Assembly (NCBI RefSeq): GCF_030644365.1
Contig: NZ_CP130058.1
Span: forward strand, 1,736,001 to 1,800,000
Source of the DNA: Schaalia sp. HMT-172
Lineage (GTDB): Bacteria > Actinomycetota > Actinomycetes > Actinomycetales > Actinomycetaceae
Reading direction: 5' to 3'
DNA length: 64,000 bases
The translations under genes were made by a program, and so were the position numbers. Within the stretch, counting starts at the first letter, position 1, and each line of letters starts with the position of its first letter. Below are positions 1 through 8,880 of this stretch, in pieces. Below the pieces are notes generated by a model. It searched no databases. It was not told where the DNA came from and worked only from the letters and a program-made list of their open reading frames with translations.

Positions 1-2307
1 GGGCTGCAGGGCGGTCGGTGCGGACACGCGGTTGCCGTTCGTATCCACGCCCGCGGAGGGCGCGCTTGAGGCGGTGGCGTCCCCGTAGGTCGAGGTCTCC
101 TCGGCGAGGCGCCAGCGGTCACCGCCCGAGTAAAAGCCGGCCGCGTCGGTGACGTGGTAGGTAGCCAGCAGGTTGCGCTGGACCTTAAACATGTCCTCGG
201 GGTAGCGCAGGTGGCTCATGAGGTCGCCGGAGATGGCGGACATGGGCTCGACGCTGCCCGGGTAGATCTTTTCCCACGTGCGCAGGATCGGGTCCTGGTC
301 GTCCCAACGGAACAGGCGCACGGACCCGTCGTAGGCGTCGACGACGGCCTTGACGGAGTTACGCATGTAGTTGATCTTGTTGGCCTGCACGTACTGGCCC
401 ATCTGGGTGGACTGGGAGTCGACGGTCGCGTCGGAGAGCGTCTCGTGCTGGGCGTAGGGGTAGTTGTTCGTCGTCGTGTAGGCGTCGACTACCCACACGA
501 GGCGCTTGGGGGTCGAGGCGTCCCCGTCCATGTCGACGACCGCGGGGTAGGCGGACTGTTCGAGAGTCAGGTAGGGAGCGACCTTGGAGACGCGCTGGAG
601 CGGGTCGCGGTCGTAGAGGATCTGCGAGGCCTCGTTGGTCTGGGAGGAGAAGAACAGGTCGGTGGACCCGAACTTGATGGCGTACAGGAGCTTGTTCCAC
701 GTGTTGCCCACGGAGGGACCGCCGTTGCCGACGAAGGTCGTGGAGACCTGGCCGCCAACCGCCGTGTCGTCCGGGTAGTCGAGCTCCTGGGGCTCGGCAC
801 CTTCAGGGGCGCCGACGATCGAATAGGTGGGTGAGCCAGGGCTGAAGTAGACGCGCTCCTCATACTCCCCCATCTCGCCGACAGACGGCACAGACTGCTC
901 CCAGTAGGAGGGCAGGCCATCGCTCGTGAGCTGATTACCGTAGGCTGCGACCGCGCCGAAGCCGTGCGTGTAGACGGTGTGCTGGTTGACCCACGTCTGC
1001 TGCTCGGCGGACAGGCCCGAGAGGTTCAGTTCGCGCACGGAGATGACGGTGTCGCGGCGCTCGCCGCCCACCGTGTAGCGGTCGACCTTCATGCCCGAAT
1101 TGAAGCCGTAGTACAGGCGGGACTGTTGGAGCTGCTGGACGGTCTTGGTGATGACCTTCGGGTCGAGCAGGCGCACCTGAGAGGTGAGTGCCTCGTTGTC
1201 GAATTGCCCAGCCGAGGCAGTGGTGGCCGCGTCGTAGTTCGTCTGATAGTCGACGTCATCGAGGCCGTAGGCAGCCAAAGTCGCGTCGATGTTGCGCTGA
1301 ATGTAGGGCGATTCGAGGGTGCGCTGGTTGGGGCGCACGCGGAACTGCTCAATGAGCGCGGGGTACGCGCCGGCCAGGATCAGGGCGGCGATGACGGTGA
1401 CGGCCACGCCGGTCACGGGCAGGCGCCACGTGCCGCGGAAGGCGGCCACCACAAAGAGGGCCGCGACCAGGAAGGAGATGACCGCCAGGATCGAGTGCGC
1501 GGGGAGCGTGGCGTTGATATCGGAGTACATGGCTCCGTGGATGGAGCCGCTCTCCGAGGTCAGCAGCTCATAGCGGCCCAGCCAGTAGTTGATGCCGATG
1601 AACACCGAGAGGGTGGCTGCCATAAGGCCGGTCTGGAGTCGCGCGTGCTTGGAGGCGTGGGGGCGCGGGGCCAGGCGGATCGTCCCGTACAGGTAGGACA
1701 CGACGAGGGCGGCGGCCAGCCCGATACCGGTGACAGTCATGAGGAAAGAGACGAGCACCTTGAGCGCGGGCAGGACGAACACGAAGAAGGAAATGTCCAG
1801 GCCGAACTGGGGATCGACCTGGTCGAAGGACGAGGCGTTGAGGAACTGAAGGAGCGTGCGCCATTCGGTGGCCAGACGGGCACCGTTAGTGAATCCGAAG
1901 AAGAGGGCGACTCCCCAGAAGGCGAAGCGCCGCACGGGCTCGAGCGCCTCCTGGTAGCCGCGCAGCGCCGCGGATGCTTCCCCGCGCGTCGAGGAGGCGC
2001 GGTGACGGTAGGCGAAGGCCATCGAGAAGTACAAGAGCCCGGTCGCGACCAGCAGGCCCACGACGAAGAGGCCGAAGTGGGCGCCCCACTGGGTGAGGAT
2101 GACGCGCGTGGCGCTCATCTGGCGGAACCACAGGATCTCCGTCCACACGATGGAGGACCCGTAAACGACGGCGGCGATAACTGCCAGCGCGGCCAGCGTC
2201 ATCGCGCCGGGGCCGGGCTTGCGGAGCTTCACCCCGGCGCGAGGGGCTCGCCGCTGACGCGGTTGATTTGGCTGATCGGATCCGAAGACCGAAAATGGGA
2301 AGCTCAC
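1..2307 (-). CDS. UPF0182 family large membrane protein (3' end outside window)
   Basis: Continuous minus-strand frame of 769 codons that runs off the left edge, so the C-terminus is missing; the family is usually about 900-1000 residues. I chose the GTG start at 2307 because GAGAGG lies about 6 nt upstream. The N-terminus is a short charged segment followed by hydrophobic transmembrane segments (for example around AALAVIAAVVYGSSIVW and LFVVGLLVATGLLYFSMAFA), then a long soluble part. This matches the actinobacterial UPF0182 family, which is of unknown function. The neighbouring YlbL-type protease, DUF2342 protein, uvrD2 and nudC form the same neighbourhood known from mycobacteria (Rv3193c-Rv3199c), which supports the call. 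The plus-strand frames over this region are shadows. Confidence 0.85.
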   Translation of the reverse strand, partial: MSFPFSVFGSDQPNQPRQRRAPRAGVKLRKPGPGAMTLAALAVIAAVVYGSSIVWTEILWFRQMSATRVILTQWGAHFGLFVVGLLVATGLLYFSMAFAYRHRASSTRGEASAALRGYQEALEPVRRFAFWGVALFFGFTNGARLATEWRTLLQFLNASSFDQVDPQFGLDISFFVFVLPALKVLVSFLMTVTGIGLAAALVVSYLYGTIRLAPRPHASKHARLQTGLMAATLSVFIGINYWLGRYELLTSESGSIHGAMYSDINATLPAHSILAVISFLVAALFVVAAFRGTWRLPVTGVAVTVIAALILAGAYPALIEQFRVRPNQRTLESPYIQRNIDATLAAYGLDDVDYQTNYDAATTASAGQFDNEALTSQVRLLDPKVITKTVQQLQQSRLYYGFNSGMKVDRYTVGGERRDTVISVRELNLSGLSAEQQTWVNQHTVYTHGFGAVAAYGNQLTSDGLPSYWEQSVPSVGEMGEYEERVYFSPGSPTYSIVGAPEGAEPQELDYPDDTAVGGQVSTTFVGNGGPSVGNTWNKLLYAIKFGSTDLFFSSQTNEASQILYDRDPLQRVSKVAPYLTLEQSAYPAVVDMDGDASTPKRLVWVVDAYTTTNNYPYAQHETLSDATVDSQSTQMGQYVQANKINYMRNSVKAVVDAYDGSVRLFRWDDQDPILRTWEKIYPGSVEPMSAISGDLMSHLRYPEDMFKVQRNLLATYHVTDAAGFYSGGDRWRLAEETSTYGDATASSAPSAGVDTNGNRVSAPTALQP

Positions 2308-2407
2308 AGCAATCCTCTCTGTTAAACCGGAAGCTAGTTCCCAGTCTAGCGGTGGGCAGGTTGTTCTTCGTCTCGGTTTTGTCCGCTCTCCGTGAGATTA
2401 TGGGGGC

Positions 2408-2977
2408 ATGAGTGTTGAGATGATGCCGAGTGCGCGTGAGATCGCGCTGGCCAACGTGGTTGTCGATATCGAGAAGGGCGCCGCCCGCGTGGGGTGGGAT
2501 CACGCGCCTTCCATCTATGCGCTGGTCCCGACGGCTCTGCTTCTGTCTGACCCGAACCTGCCGGCCGACATTGCCGAGCAGCTGCGCGCGGGCTGGGACG
2601 GCAGCGACGAACACTTGAGCGCGATCATCCAGGAGGACCTGGCAGACGATGACATCGAGCAGGTCCTGGCCCACCTGGCGTGGCCGGAGACGGTGCCGGG
2701 TGCCGCGATCACGGTCGAGCGCATCGTTGTTCCCCCGGAGGTGGAGGACGAGGCTCCCGAGGACCCGGAGGAGGCCCTCGCGTTCGTCGCCAACCACCCG
2801 CTGCGCACGGACGTGCGCCTAGCCGTCGGCGTCATGCGCAGCGGCGAATCCTGGTGTGCGCTGCGCACTCGCGCCTTCGACTCCGATGACAAGGTCGGGC
2901 AGGGCTCGGCGCTGGTGCCCGCGCTGGTGGATGCGCTGCGCGCCTCTCTCGAGCCCGTCACGGGCGAGGAAGCCTGA
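2408..2977 (+). CDS. PPA1309 family protein
   Basis: A 189-residue acidic soluble protein with no signal peptide or membrane segment. It matches the conserved actinobacterial PPA1309 family of unknown function, with the typical N-terminal region (AALV-like ANVVVDIEKGAARVGWD), a central DLADDDIEQVLAHLAWP segment and a C-terminal DVRLAVGVMRSGESWCALR segment. The ATG is preceded by GGGGG. It is divergent from the UPF0182 gene, with about 100 nt between the starts, and convergent with the YlbL-type protease, with which it shares the terminator at 2987-3030. No catalytic motif is apparent, so I do not assign a biochemical role. Confidence 0.8.
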   Translation: MSVEMMPSAREIALANVVVDIEKGAARVGWDHAPSIYALVPTALLLSDPNLPADIAEQLRAGWDGSDEHLSAIIQEDLADDDIEQVLAHLAWPETVPGAAITVERIVVPPEVEDEAPEDPEEALAFVANHPLRTDVRLAVGVMRSGESWCALRTRAFDSDDKVGQGSALVPALVDALRASLEPVTGEEA

Positions 2978-2986
2978 TCACGCCGG

Positions 2987-3030
2987 GGGCCCCGGCCTCG
3001 TCCGAACCAAGAGGGACGAGGCCGGGGCCC
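2987..3030. terminator. Bidirectional terminator hairpin between convergent genes
   Basis: Perfect 17-bp stem (2987-3003 with 3014-3030) and a 10-nt loop, starting 10 nt after the PPA1309 stop codon and lying 53 nt from the YlbL-type stop codon. The arms contain the CCCCGGCCTCGTC / GACGAGGCCGGGG motif that recurs at other gene ends in this window. Confidence 0.8.
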
Positions 3031-3082
3031 GCTCGTACCCGCCTGCCCGCAGGCCGTGGGGGGCTTGGAAGCGCTGCGTGCG

Positions 3083-4276
3083 CTACTGACAGGTCGGCAG
3101 GGTGTCCCCGGTGCCCTCCGCGATGGAGGAGACGGCCGTGGTGGCCTCGGCGAGGGTGGACACGGAGACCACGTGCAGCCCATCGGGGACGTGGCCGACC
3201 ACCTCGGAGCAGTTGTCGCGCGGCGCCAGGAACCACTCGGCGCCGTCCTTCTTGGCTCCCCACATCTTCTGCTGGATACCGCCGATGGCGCCGACCTGCC
3301 CATCGAAGGACATCGTGCCGGTTCCGGCGATAGGCGTTCCCCCCGTCATGTCTCCCGGCGTCAGGCGGTCGATGATGCCCAGGGAGAACATCATGCCCGC
3401 GCTCGGGCCGCCGACATCCTTCAGGTTGACGGTGATCGTGACGGGCATCGAAGGTTCCACCGTCAGGTAGACGCCGAGCTTGGAGCCGGGTTCGTTCTCA
3501 CCGGCCGCAATCGAATCGAAGGACAGGTCCAGGGTGGCGCCGTCGCGTTCGACGGTAATCGTCATGTGACTTCCCGCAGGAACGGTGCGCATGAGCGTGA
3601 AAGGAGTCGTCGCATCGGCGACCTCGTGGCGCGTGCCGTCGGGGGTCGTGATGGCCCGCAGGACGTCGCCTTCCTGGACGATGCCGTCCGCATTCGAGCC
3701 CTCCGTGGCGCCCTGGATCGTGACGGTGGCGGGAATCTGCCAGCCCAGGTAGTCGAGCGCGGCGACCTGGGAGGTCAGCTGTGAGTTGCGCATCATGGCG
3801 AGCTGCGCTTCGCTGACCTGGTCGTTCGTCGTCCCTTCGGGGTAGACGGAATCGTAGTCCACAATCTTGCTGTGCGGGTCGAAGTAGGCTCCGATGAGCT
3901 CAGCGAAGCTCAGCCGGTGGCCGGGGCCGCCCGACTCGGAGACAGTGACCATGCGCAGCTGGCCCTGCCCGGGTTTCGCGGGAGCGGTGACTGAGGCGGA
4001 CTGCGGCTCGTCGACGCGGACGGCTTCGCCCGTGGTGGGGTCGGTGCCTTCGATGTCGAGCATCGGGACGCCGTCCTCGGTTCCCAGCACGTTGAAGGTC
4101 GGCCCGGGGCTGGAGACGACGAAGGGAACGGGAACCCAAAAGAGGATCGCCACCATCGCCAGGAGAGCCACGAGGGCCGTGACGAGGCGCCAGCTGACAA
4201 GCGGGATACGCTCGCCCTGGCCTTCTCCATTGGACAGCTTCTCATCGAGTGTCAAGGTCTCATCCGTTTCGCTCAC
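3083..4276 (-). CDS. YlbL-type PDZ / S16 (Lon-like) membrane-anchored protease
   Basis: About 397 residues. A cytoplasmic N-terminus is followed by one transmembrane segment (LVTALVALLAMVAILFWVPV), an extracytoplasmic region, a PDZ domain (about 150-260) and a C-terminal Lon-type protease domain. The catalytic Ser is in GGPSAGMMFSLG and the Lys in GGIQQKMWGAKK, the Ser-Lys dyad of peptidase family S16. Members are anchored at the membrane and probably degrade or process envelope proteins. An in-frame GTG at 4294 would add six residues; I prefer GTG 4276 because a CACAAT box ends exactly 6 nt upstream, as for other leaderless-looking genes here. It corresponds to mycobacterial Rv3194c by order and domain content. 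Confidence 0.85.
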   Translation of the reverse strand: MSETDETLTLDEKLSNGEGQGERIPLVSWRLVTALVALLAMVAILFWVPVPFVVSSPGPTFNVLGTEDGVPMLDIEGTDPTTGEAVRVDEPQSASVTAPAKPGQGQLRMVTVSESGGPGHRLSFAELIGAYFDPHSKIVDYDSVYPEGTTNDQVSEAQLAMMRNSQLTSQVAALDYLGWQIPATVTIQGATEGSNADGIVQEGDVLRAITTPDGTRHEVADATTPFTLMRTVPAGSHMTITVERDGATLDLSFDSIAAGENEPGSKLGVYLTVEPSMPVTITVNLKDVGGPSAGMMFSLGIIDRLTPGDMTGGTPIAGTGTMSFDGQVGAIGGIQQKMWGAKKDGAEWFLAPRDNCSEVVGHVPDGLHVVSVSTLAEATTAVSSIAEGTGDTLPTCQ

Positions 4277-4397
4277 CGTGCCATTGTGTCCCACCCGGCG
4301 CGCTCATGCACGCCCACTTCCACGCCCCCCTTATGCTCTCAGCGTTTTCGCAGTGTTTTATCAGCCCGGGCGCATGGCCGGACGCTAGTCTGATTCC

Positions 4398-5867
4398 ATG
4401 AATGAGAACGAGTCCGGCACACCGTTTGAGGATTTCCTGCGCTCCATCCTGGGAGACGAGGCGGCCGCCGAGGCCGCCCGCGCCCTCGAGGCTCAGGGCT
4501 TCGATCCCGCGAACCTGCCCCCCGAGTTTTCTGATCCGGCACGCATGCGTGCTGCCATGGGGCAGTTCCAGTTCCTGATGAACACGACCGCAGGGCCGGT
4601 CAACTGGCGCATCGTGGAAGACAGCGCCAAGCAGGCCGCCTACGCCAGCGGCGACCCCGCGCCCACGGCGACCGAAGCGGAGGCGGCGCGTCAGGCCATG
4701 ACCGTCGCGGACCTGTGGCTCGACGCCGTCACCGACTTCGCCTCGGGTCCGGTGACCCGCGACGTGTGGAGCAAGGTCGCGTGGGTAGAGCACACGATTC
4801 CCACGTGGAAGCGCATCTGCGAGCCGATTGCCCTCAACGTGTCGCGCGCCCTGTCGGGGGCACTCTCCGAGCAGTTCGGCCCCGATGGCAGCGGCGAGGC
4901 CGCGTCCCTGCCGGACGGGATGGCGGCAATGCTGGGCAAGACGCAGGAGATGATGCCTCGCCTGTCGGCGATGATGTTCTCCGCCCAGCTGGCCCGCGCG
5001 CTGGCGGCGCTGGCCGGGGAGTCTTTCGGCACCTACGACACGGGCATCCCGCTGTCGGATGCCTCCCACGCGGTGCTACTGCCCCACACGATCGCCGAGT
5101 TCGCCGATGGTCTCGACGCCCCCTTCGACGAGGTGCGTCAGTTCCTGGCGGTGCGCGAGGCAGCCCATCGTCGCCTCTTCGCGTCGGTGCCGTGGCTCGA
5201 GGGCGACCTGGTGCGGGCGGTGGAACGCTACGCGTCTCAGATCGCGATCGACACGGAGGCCATCACGGAAGTGGCACGGTCCGTAGACCCGTCGGATCCG
5301 GAGTCGGTGGAGTCCGCCCTGAGCGGCGGCGTGTTTGCCCTGGCGACCACCCCCGATCAGCGTCGGGCGCTCACTCGCCTGGAGACGATGCTCGCTCTCA
5401 TCGAGGGCTGGGTCGAGGTGGTCACGGCGCGCGCCACGTTGCCTTACCTGCCTCACGCGGATGCGCTGCGCGAGATGATGCGCCGCCGCCGTGCCTCGGG
5501 CGGCCCCGCGGAGGAGATCCTGGGGACCCTCATCGGCCTGAAGATGCGTCCGCGCCAGGCGCGCGGCGCGGCCTCAATCTTTTCTCTCGTCGAGGCCGAC
5601 GGTGGGCGCGATGCCCGCGAGGCCCTGTGGTCGCATCCGGACATGGTCCCCTCGGAGACGGAGCTGGCCACGCCCGACACCTTCTTGACGCTGCGGCGCG
5701 CCGCCGCCGAGGAGGACGCGGATATCGATGCGGCCCTCACCTCGTTGCTGGATGGAACGCTCGGCTGGGCGGAGGGCCTGGAGCCCGGCGCCGATTCGGG
5801 TGACCAGTCTTGCGCTCCCGGCGACGGCGAGGCGACCGAGGGCTCGGACCCGCACGACAATGAATGA
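4398..5867 (+). CDS. Zinc-dependent metalloprotease-like protein, DUF2342 family
   Basis: A 489-residue soluble protein of the actinobacterial DUF2342 family, annotated in databases as zinc-dependent metalloprotease or F420-biosynthesis-associated protein. The motif VREAAHRRLFASVPWL around residue 250 is the family's EAAH-type zinc-binding helix. The C-terminal 60 residues are acidic and low complexity. A TAGTCT box (4386-4391) ends 6 nt before the ATG and no Shine-Dalgarno is visible, so the transcript is probably leaderless. It is divergent from the YlbL-type protease. The same arrangement occurs as Rv3194c/Rv3195 in mycobacteria. The substrate is unknown. Confidence 0.82.
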   Translation: MNENESGTPFEDFLRSILGDEAAAEAARALEAQGFDPANLPPEFSDPARMRAAMGQFQFLMNTTAGPVNWRIVEDSAKQAAYASGDPAPTATEAEAARQAMTVADLWLDAVTDFASGPVTRDVWSKVAWVEHTIPTWKRICEPIALNVSRALSGALSEQFGPDGSGEAASLPDGMAAMLGKTQEMMPRLSAMMFSAQLARALAALAGESFGTYDTGIPLSDASHAVLLPHTIAEFADGLDAPFDEVRQFLAVREAAHRRLFASVPWLEGDLVRAVERYASQIAIDTEAITEVARSVDPSDPESVESALSGGVFALATTPDQRRALTRLETMLALIEGWVEVVTARATLPYLPHADALREMMRRRRASGGPAEEILGTLIGLKMRPRQARGAASIFSLVEADGGRDAREALWSHPDMVPSETELATPDTFLTLRRAAAEEDADIDAALTSLLDGTLGWAEGLEPGADSGDQSCAPGDGEATEGSDPHDNE

Positions 5868-5876
5868 TCTGACAAG

Positions 5877-5885
5877 TTATCCACA
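5877..5885 (+). promoter_or_regulatory. Perfect DnaA-box sequence TTATCCACA
   Basis: Nine bases identical to the consensus DnaA box, in the 95-nt gap between the DUF2342 gene and the ThiF-like gene. It is a single copy with no AT-rich unwinding region or dnaA/dnaN genes nearby, so it is not an origin. It may be a DnaA titration or regulatory site, or chance. Confidence 0.35.
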
Positions 5886-5962
5886 GATTTTTCAAAAGGT
5901 CACGCGAAACTAACACACTGGTTCATGATGGCTTCTACAGGCATGAAGCAAAGGAGACCATC

Positions 5963-6841
5963 ATGAACCTGGCACGCAATACGGCGATCTTGTGGCGCGG
6001 CCCCGGGGCCGTCCAGGTCGGAGGAGACAGCTCACGACACGTCCTCCTCGACAACCTGCACGCAAACGACCAGCTGTGGCTCAGCCACCAGGCGCACTCG
6101 CCGCGCTCAGCCGCGCCCACCCAGGCCTCGCCGGAACTCATGGCGGCGCTGCACCGAGCACACCTCATCGACGAGGGGGACCGGCGCCCCACGCTGCGCG
6201 TCGGCGTCCTCGGGGCGGTGCCCGCCTCCATCCTGGCGCTGCGCAGCCTCGTCGACACGATCAACCTCTCCCTCGCCATCGACGTCACCGCGTTGGTGGA
6301 CGAGGACTGGGACCGAGTCTTCGGCGGCACCTTCACCGGCACCGCCCGCGATCGAGCCATCCGACGCGAGCTGGCTCCCCTCATCCCCCTCCCCCACCTG
6401 CACCACCAGGGTGACACCGACTGCGTCATCGTCTCGGCCGACCGCGTCGTCGACCCGGGCGTCCCCTTCGAGCTGACGGCCCACGACACCGCACACCTCA
6501 TCGTCACGCGCGGGGAACACTCCTACGAGGTCGGCCCCCTCGTCATCCCAGGCATCACCCCGTGCTACCAGTGCGTCGAGCACGCGCGAGCCGCGGCGAA
6601 CCCCTTCCGCCTCACCCACCTGCGAGAGCTCGCCGACTGGCCGCTGGGAACACTCCCCCTGCTGGCCCACTACGCGGCAGCCCTACGAGTGGCGCGCCTG
6701 ATACGAGACTTCGCCTCCGGCGCGCTCACCGCGAGCCTGTGCGCCGAGATCGCCACCATCGACGAGGACGGAACAATCAGCGTCGAACGCGCCTACCCCG
6801 CCCACGAATGCGTGTGCGGAATCTGCGGGCTCGCCTCCTGA
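5963..6841 (+). CDS. ThiF/cyclodehydratase-like adenylyltransferase-family protein
   Basis: 292 residues. The N-terminal ~75 residues resemble the small peptide-binding fold that precedes E1-like domains, followed by a Rossmann-type segment (LRVGVLGAVPASILALRSL). Two cysteine pairs, CYQC near residue 203 and CVCGIC at the C-terminus, fit the structural zinc site of ThiF/TOMM-cyclodehydratase relatives. The glycine-rich ATP loop is degenerate, so activity is uncertain. No precursor peptide, YcaO or dehydrogenase gene is nearby, so this is probably the conserved actinobacterial neighbour of uvrD2 (Rv3196-like position) and not part of a RiPP cluster. AAGGAG sits 7 nt before the ATG. Its stop lies one base from the convergent uvrD2 stop. 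Confidence 0.6.
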   Translation: MNLARNTAILWRGPGAVQVGGDSSRHVLLDNLHANDQLWLSHQAHSPRSAAPTQASPELMAALHRAHLIDEGDRRPTLRVGVLGAVPASILALRSLVDTINLSLAIDVTALVDEDWDRVFGGTFTGTARDRAIRRELAPLIPLPHLHHQGDTDCVIVSADRVVDPGVPFELTAHDTAHLIVTRGEHSYEVGPLVIPGITPCYQCVEHARAAANPFRLTHLRELADWPLGTLPLLAHYAAALRVARLIRDFASGALTASLCAEIATIDEDGTISVERAYPAHECVCGICGLAS

Positions 6842-6842
6842 G

Positions 6843-8855
6843 TCAGGCACCCTCCTCGACGACAACCTCCTCGCCTCGCACGAGGGCAAGGACGGGAGCG
6901 GCGAAACGCTGCACCTTGACGTCGCCGATCCCCCGGATCACCCTCAGCTGCGTCGTGTTCTTCGGCATCGCCACGGCAATGTCGCGCAGCGTCTGATCCG
7001 TGAACACCGCAAAGGGCGGAACCCCCGCCTGCCGGGAAACCTCCAAACGCCAGGCCTTAAGCCGCGCGAACAGGTCAACGGCCTGGGGCGATGCCTCTTC
7101 CTCGAACGCACGATTGAGGGCGCGTGTGGAGGGACGCGCCTTCTTCTTGGGCGCACCCACACCCCGCTCCTGTGGCCAGATCCCGTCGAGGAGACGGCTA
7201 CGCTTGCGCTTGCCACGCCCGTCCGCTCCCCGCGAGCGCGCCCACGACAGGGTCAGCAGATCGCGGGCGCGGGTGACGGCCACGTAGAGGAGGCGACGTT
7301 CCTCCTCGCGAGCCTCGGGGGTTTTCGCGTAGGAGATGGGCAGCAGGCCTTCCGAGAGGCCGACCAGAAAGACGGCGTCCCATTCGAGGCCCTTGGCCGC
7401 GTGGATGGTGGCCAGCTCGACGCCCGCTTTGTCGGGCTCGACCTGGTAGGCGATTCGCTCGTCGAGCTCGGCGACGAAGGCGGCGAGCGTGTCCGCGTGG
7501 CTGTCGTCCGCCCACCCGACGATCGCGTTCATGTTCGACCAGCGCTCGGACCCGGCCTGGCCGGAAGGGGCCTCGGGGGCCCACCCGACCCCGGAGAGCA
7601 CGTCGCGCACGAGCTCGCCCAGCTCCCCCTCCTGCGCGGCAGCCGCGCCGGCGCGCAGGCGCGAGATCGCGGTGCGCACGTCGTCGCGGGCAAAGAAGGG
7701 TTTGCCTCCGGCGACGGCGACGGGGATGCCTCGGTGTCCCAGAGCCTCCTCGAAGGCCTGTGACTGGCCGTTGGTGCGCATGAGGACGGCGATGTTGTGG
7801 GGTTGGACGCCGCCGGCGACGAGGTCCGTGATCTGTGCGGCGACGCCCGCGGCCTCGGCGTGGTCGTCATCGTAGGTGCAGTAGCCCACGTGCGCTCCCC
7901 CGTCGCGCTGGCTGGACAGGCGCACGGTGCCCTCGCGCTGGGCGGCTCGTGCCAACACGTCGTTCGCGAGGGTGACGATCTGCGGGGTGGAGCGGTAGTC
8001 GCGGGTCAGCTCCACGACACGCGCGCCCGGGTGCTGGCGTCCGAAGCCCGTCAAGTAGTCCGGCGAGGCGCCCGTGAAGGAATAGATGGTCTGCGCGACG
8101 TCGCCGACGACGCATACGTCGTGGCGCCCGCCCAGCCACAGGTCCAGGAGGCGGGCCTGGAGGAGGTTGACATCCTGGAACTCGTCGACCACGAAAGAGC
8201 GGTACTGCTTGCGCACGATGGAGGCGACGTCGGCGCGTTCCTGGAGCATGCCGCACAGGTAGATGAGGATGTCCTCGAAATCGATGACTCCGCGCTCGTT
8301 CTTGGCATCCTCGTACACGTCGAGGAGACGGGCCATGTCCCCCGCGTCCAGCCCGGCGGGAACGTCGCGTCGCAGGCGCGCCACCGAAGCGGCATAGTGC
8401 GTGGCATCGACCATGGACACCTTCGCCCACTCCACCTCGGCGGCGATGTCACGCACGTTGGTGCGGTCGATGGCGATCCCCAGGCGGGCTGCGGAGGCGG
8501 CAACCAGGGACGCCTTGTGGGGGATGACATCGGGCAGCGGACCGCCGACCACCGTCGGCCAGAAGTGGCGCAGCTGGCGCAGCGCCGCGGAGTGGAAGGT
8601 TCGCGCCTGCGCCTTGGGCACGCCCAGCTGGGCCAGTCGGTGACGCATCTCGAAGGCTGCACGCTGGGTGAAGGTCACGGCCAGCACGTTGGAGGGATCG
8701 ACGGCGCCGACAGCCGCGCCGTAGGCGATGCGGTAGGTGATCGCGCGCGTCTTACCCGTGCCGGCGCCCGCAAGGACGGCAAGCGGCCCGGCAACCTGGG
8801 TGGCGACGGCACGCTGGTCGGGGTCAAGGGCGTCAAGCAGTTCCTCGGGGTTCAT
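6843..8855 (-). CDS. uvrD2: ATP-dependent DNA helicase UvrD2 (SF1, with HRDC domain)
   Basis: A 670-residue superfamily 1A helicase for DNA unwinding in repair. The Walker A motif is LAGAGTGKTRAIT (about 28-40), motif II is VDEFQDVN, motif III is GDVAQTIYSFTGA, motif V is TIHAAKGLEW and motif VI is YVAVTRARDLL. An HRDC domain covers about residues 595-665, as in mycobacterial UvrD2. The frame is open further upstream, but that part would overlap nudC. The ATG at 8855 starts the canonical MNPEELLDALDPDQRAV. GAGGT touches the ATG too closely for normal spacing, while a GACAAT box ends 6 nt upstream. The gene begins 25 nt after the nudC stop codon, so the two probably form an operon. Confidence 0.93.
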   Translation of the reverse strand: MNPEELLDALDPDQRAVATQVAGPLAVLAGAGTGKTRAITYRIAYGAAVGAVDPSNVLAVTFTQRAAFEMRHRLAQLGVPKAQARTFHSAALRQLRHFWPTVVGGPLPDVIPHKASLVAASAARLGIAIDRTNVRDIAAEVEWAKVSMVDATHYAASVARLRRDVPAGLDAGDMARLLDVYEDAKNERGVIDFEDILIYLCGMLQERADVASIVRKQYRSFVVDEFQDVNLLQARLLDLWLGGRHDVCVVGDVAQTIYSFTGASPDYLTGFGRQHPGARVVELTRDYRSTPQIVTLANDVLARAAQREGTVRLSSQRDGGAHVGYCTYDDDHAEAAGVAAQITDLVAGGVQPHNIAVLMRTNGQSQAFEEALGHRGIPVAVAGGKPFFARDDVRTAISRLRAGAAAAQEGELGELVRDVLSGVGWAPEAPSGQAGSERWSNMNAIVGWADDSHADTLAAFVAELDERIAYQVEPDKAGVELATIHAAKGLEWDAVFLVGLSEGLLPISYAKTPEAREEERRLLYVAVTRARDLLTLSWARSRGADGRGKRKRSRLLDGIWPQERGVGAPKKKARPSTRALNRAFEEEASPQAVDLFARLKAWRLEVSRQAGVPPFAVFTDQTLRDIAVAMPKNTTQLRVIRGIGDVKVQRFAAPVLALVRGEEVVVEEGA

Positions 8856-8880
8856 ACCTCTATTGTCCCATCGCCCACCC

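Noticed and set aside
964-2325. Plus-strand 453-codon open frame
   Set aside because: It lies opposite the UPF0182 gene, has Arg/Gly/Glu-rich nonsense composition and no ribosome binding site. High-GC antisense shadow.
5877-5885. Replication origin at the DnaA box
   Set aside because: A single box without clustering, AT-rich region or dnaA/dnaN/gyrB genes.
5963-6841. Thiazole/oxazole-modified peptide cluster
   Set aside because: No YcaO, dehydrogenase, precursor peptide or exporter gene nearby; the neighbourhood is the conserved uvrD2 region.
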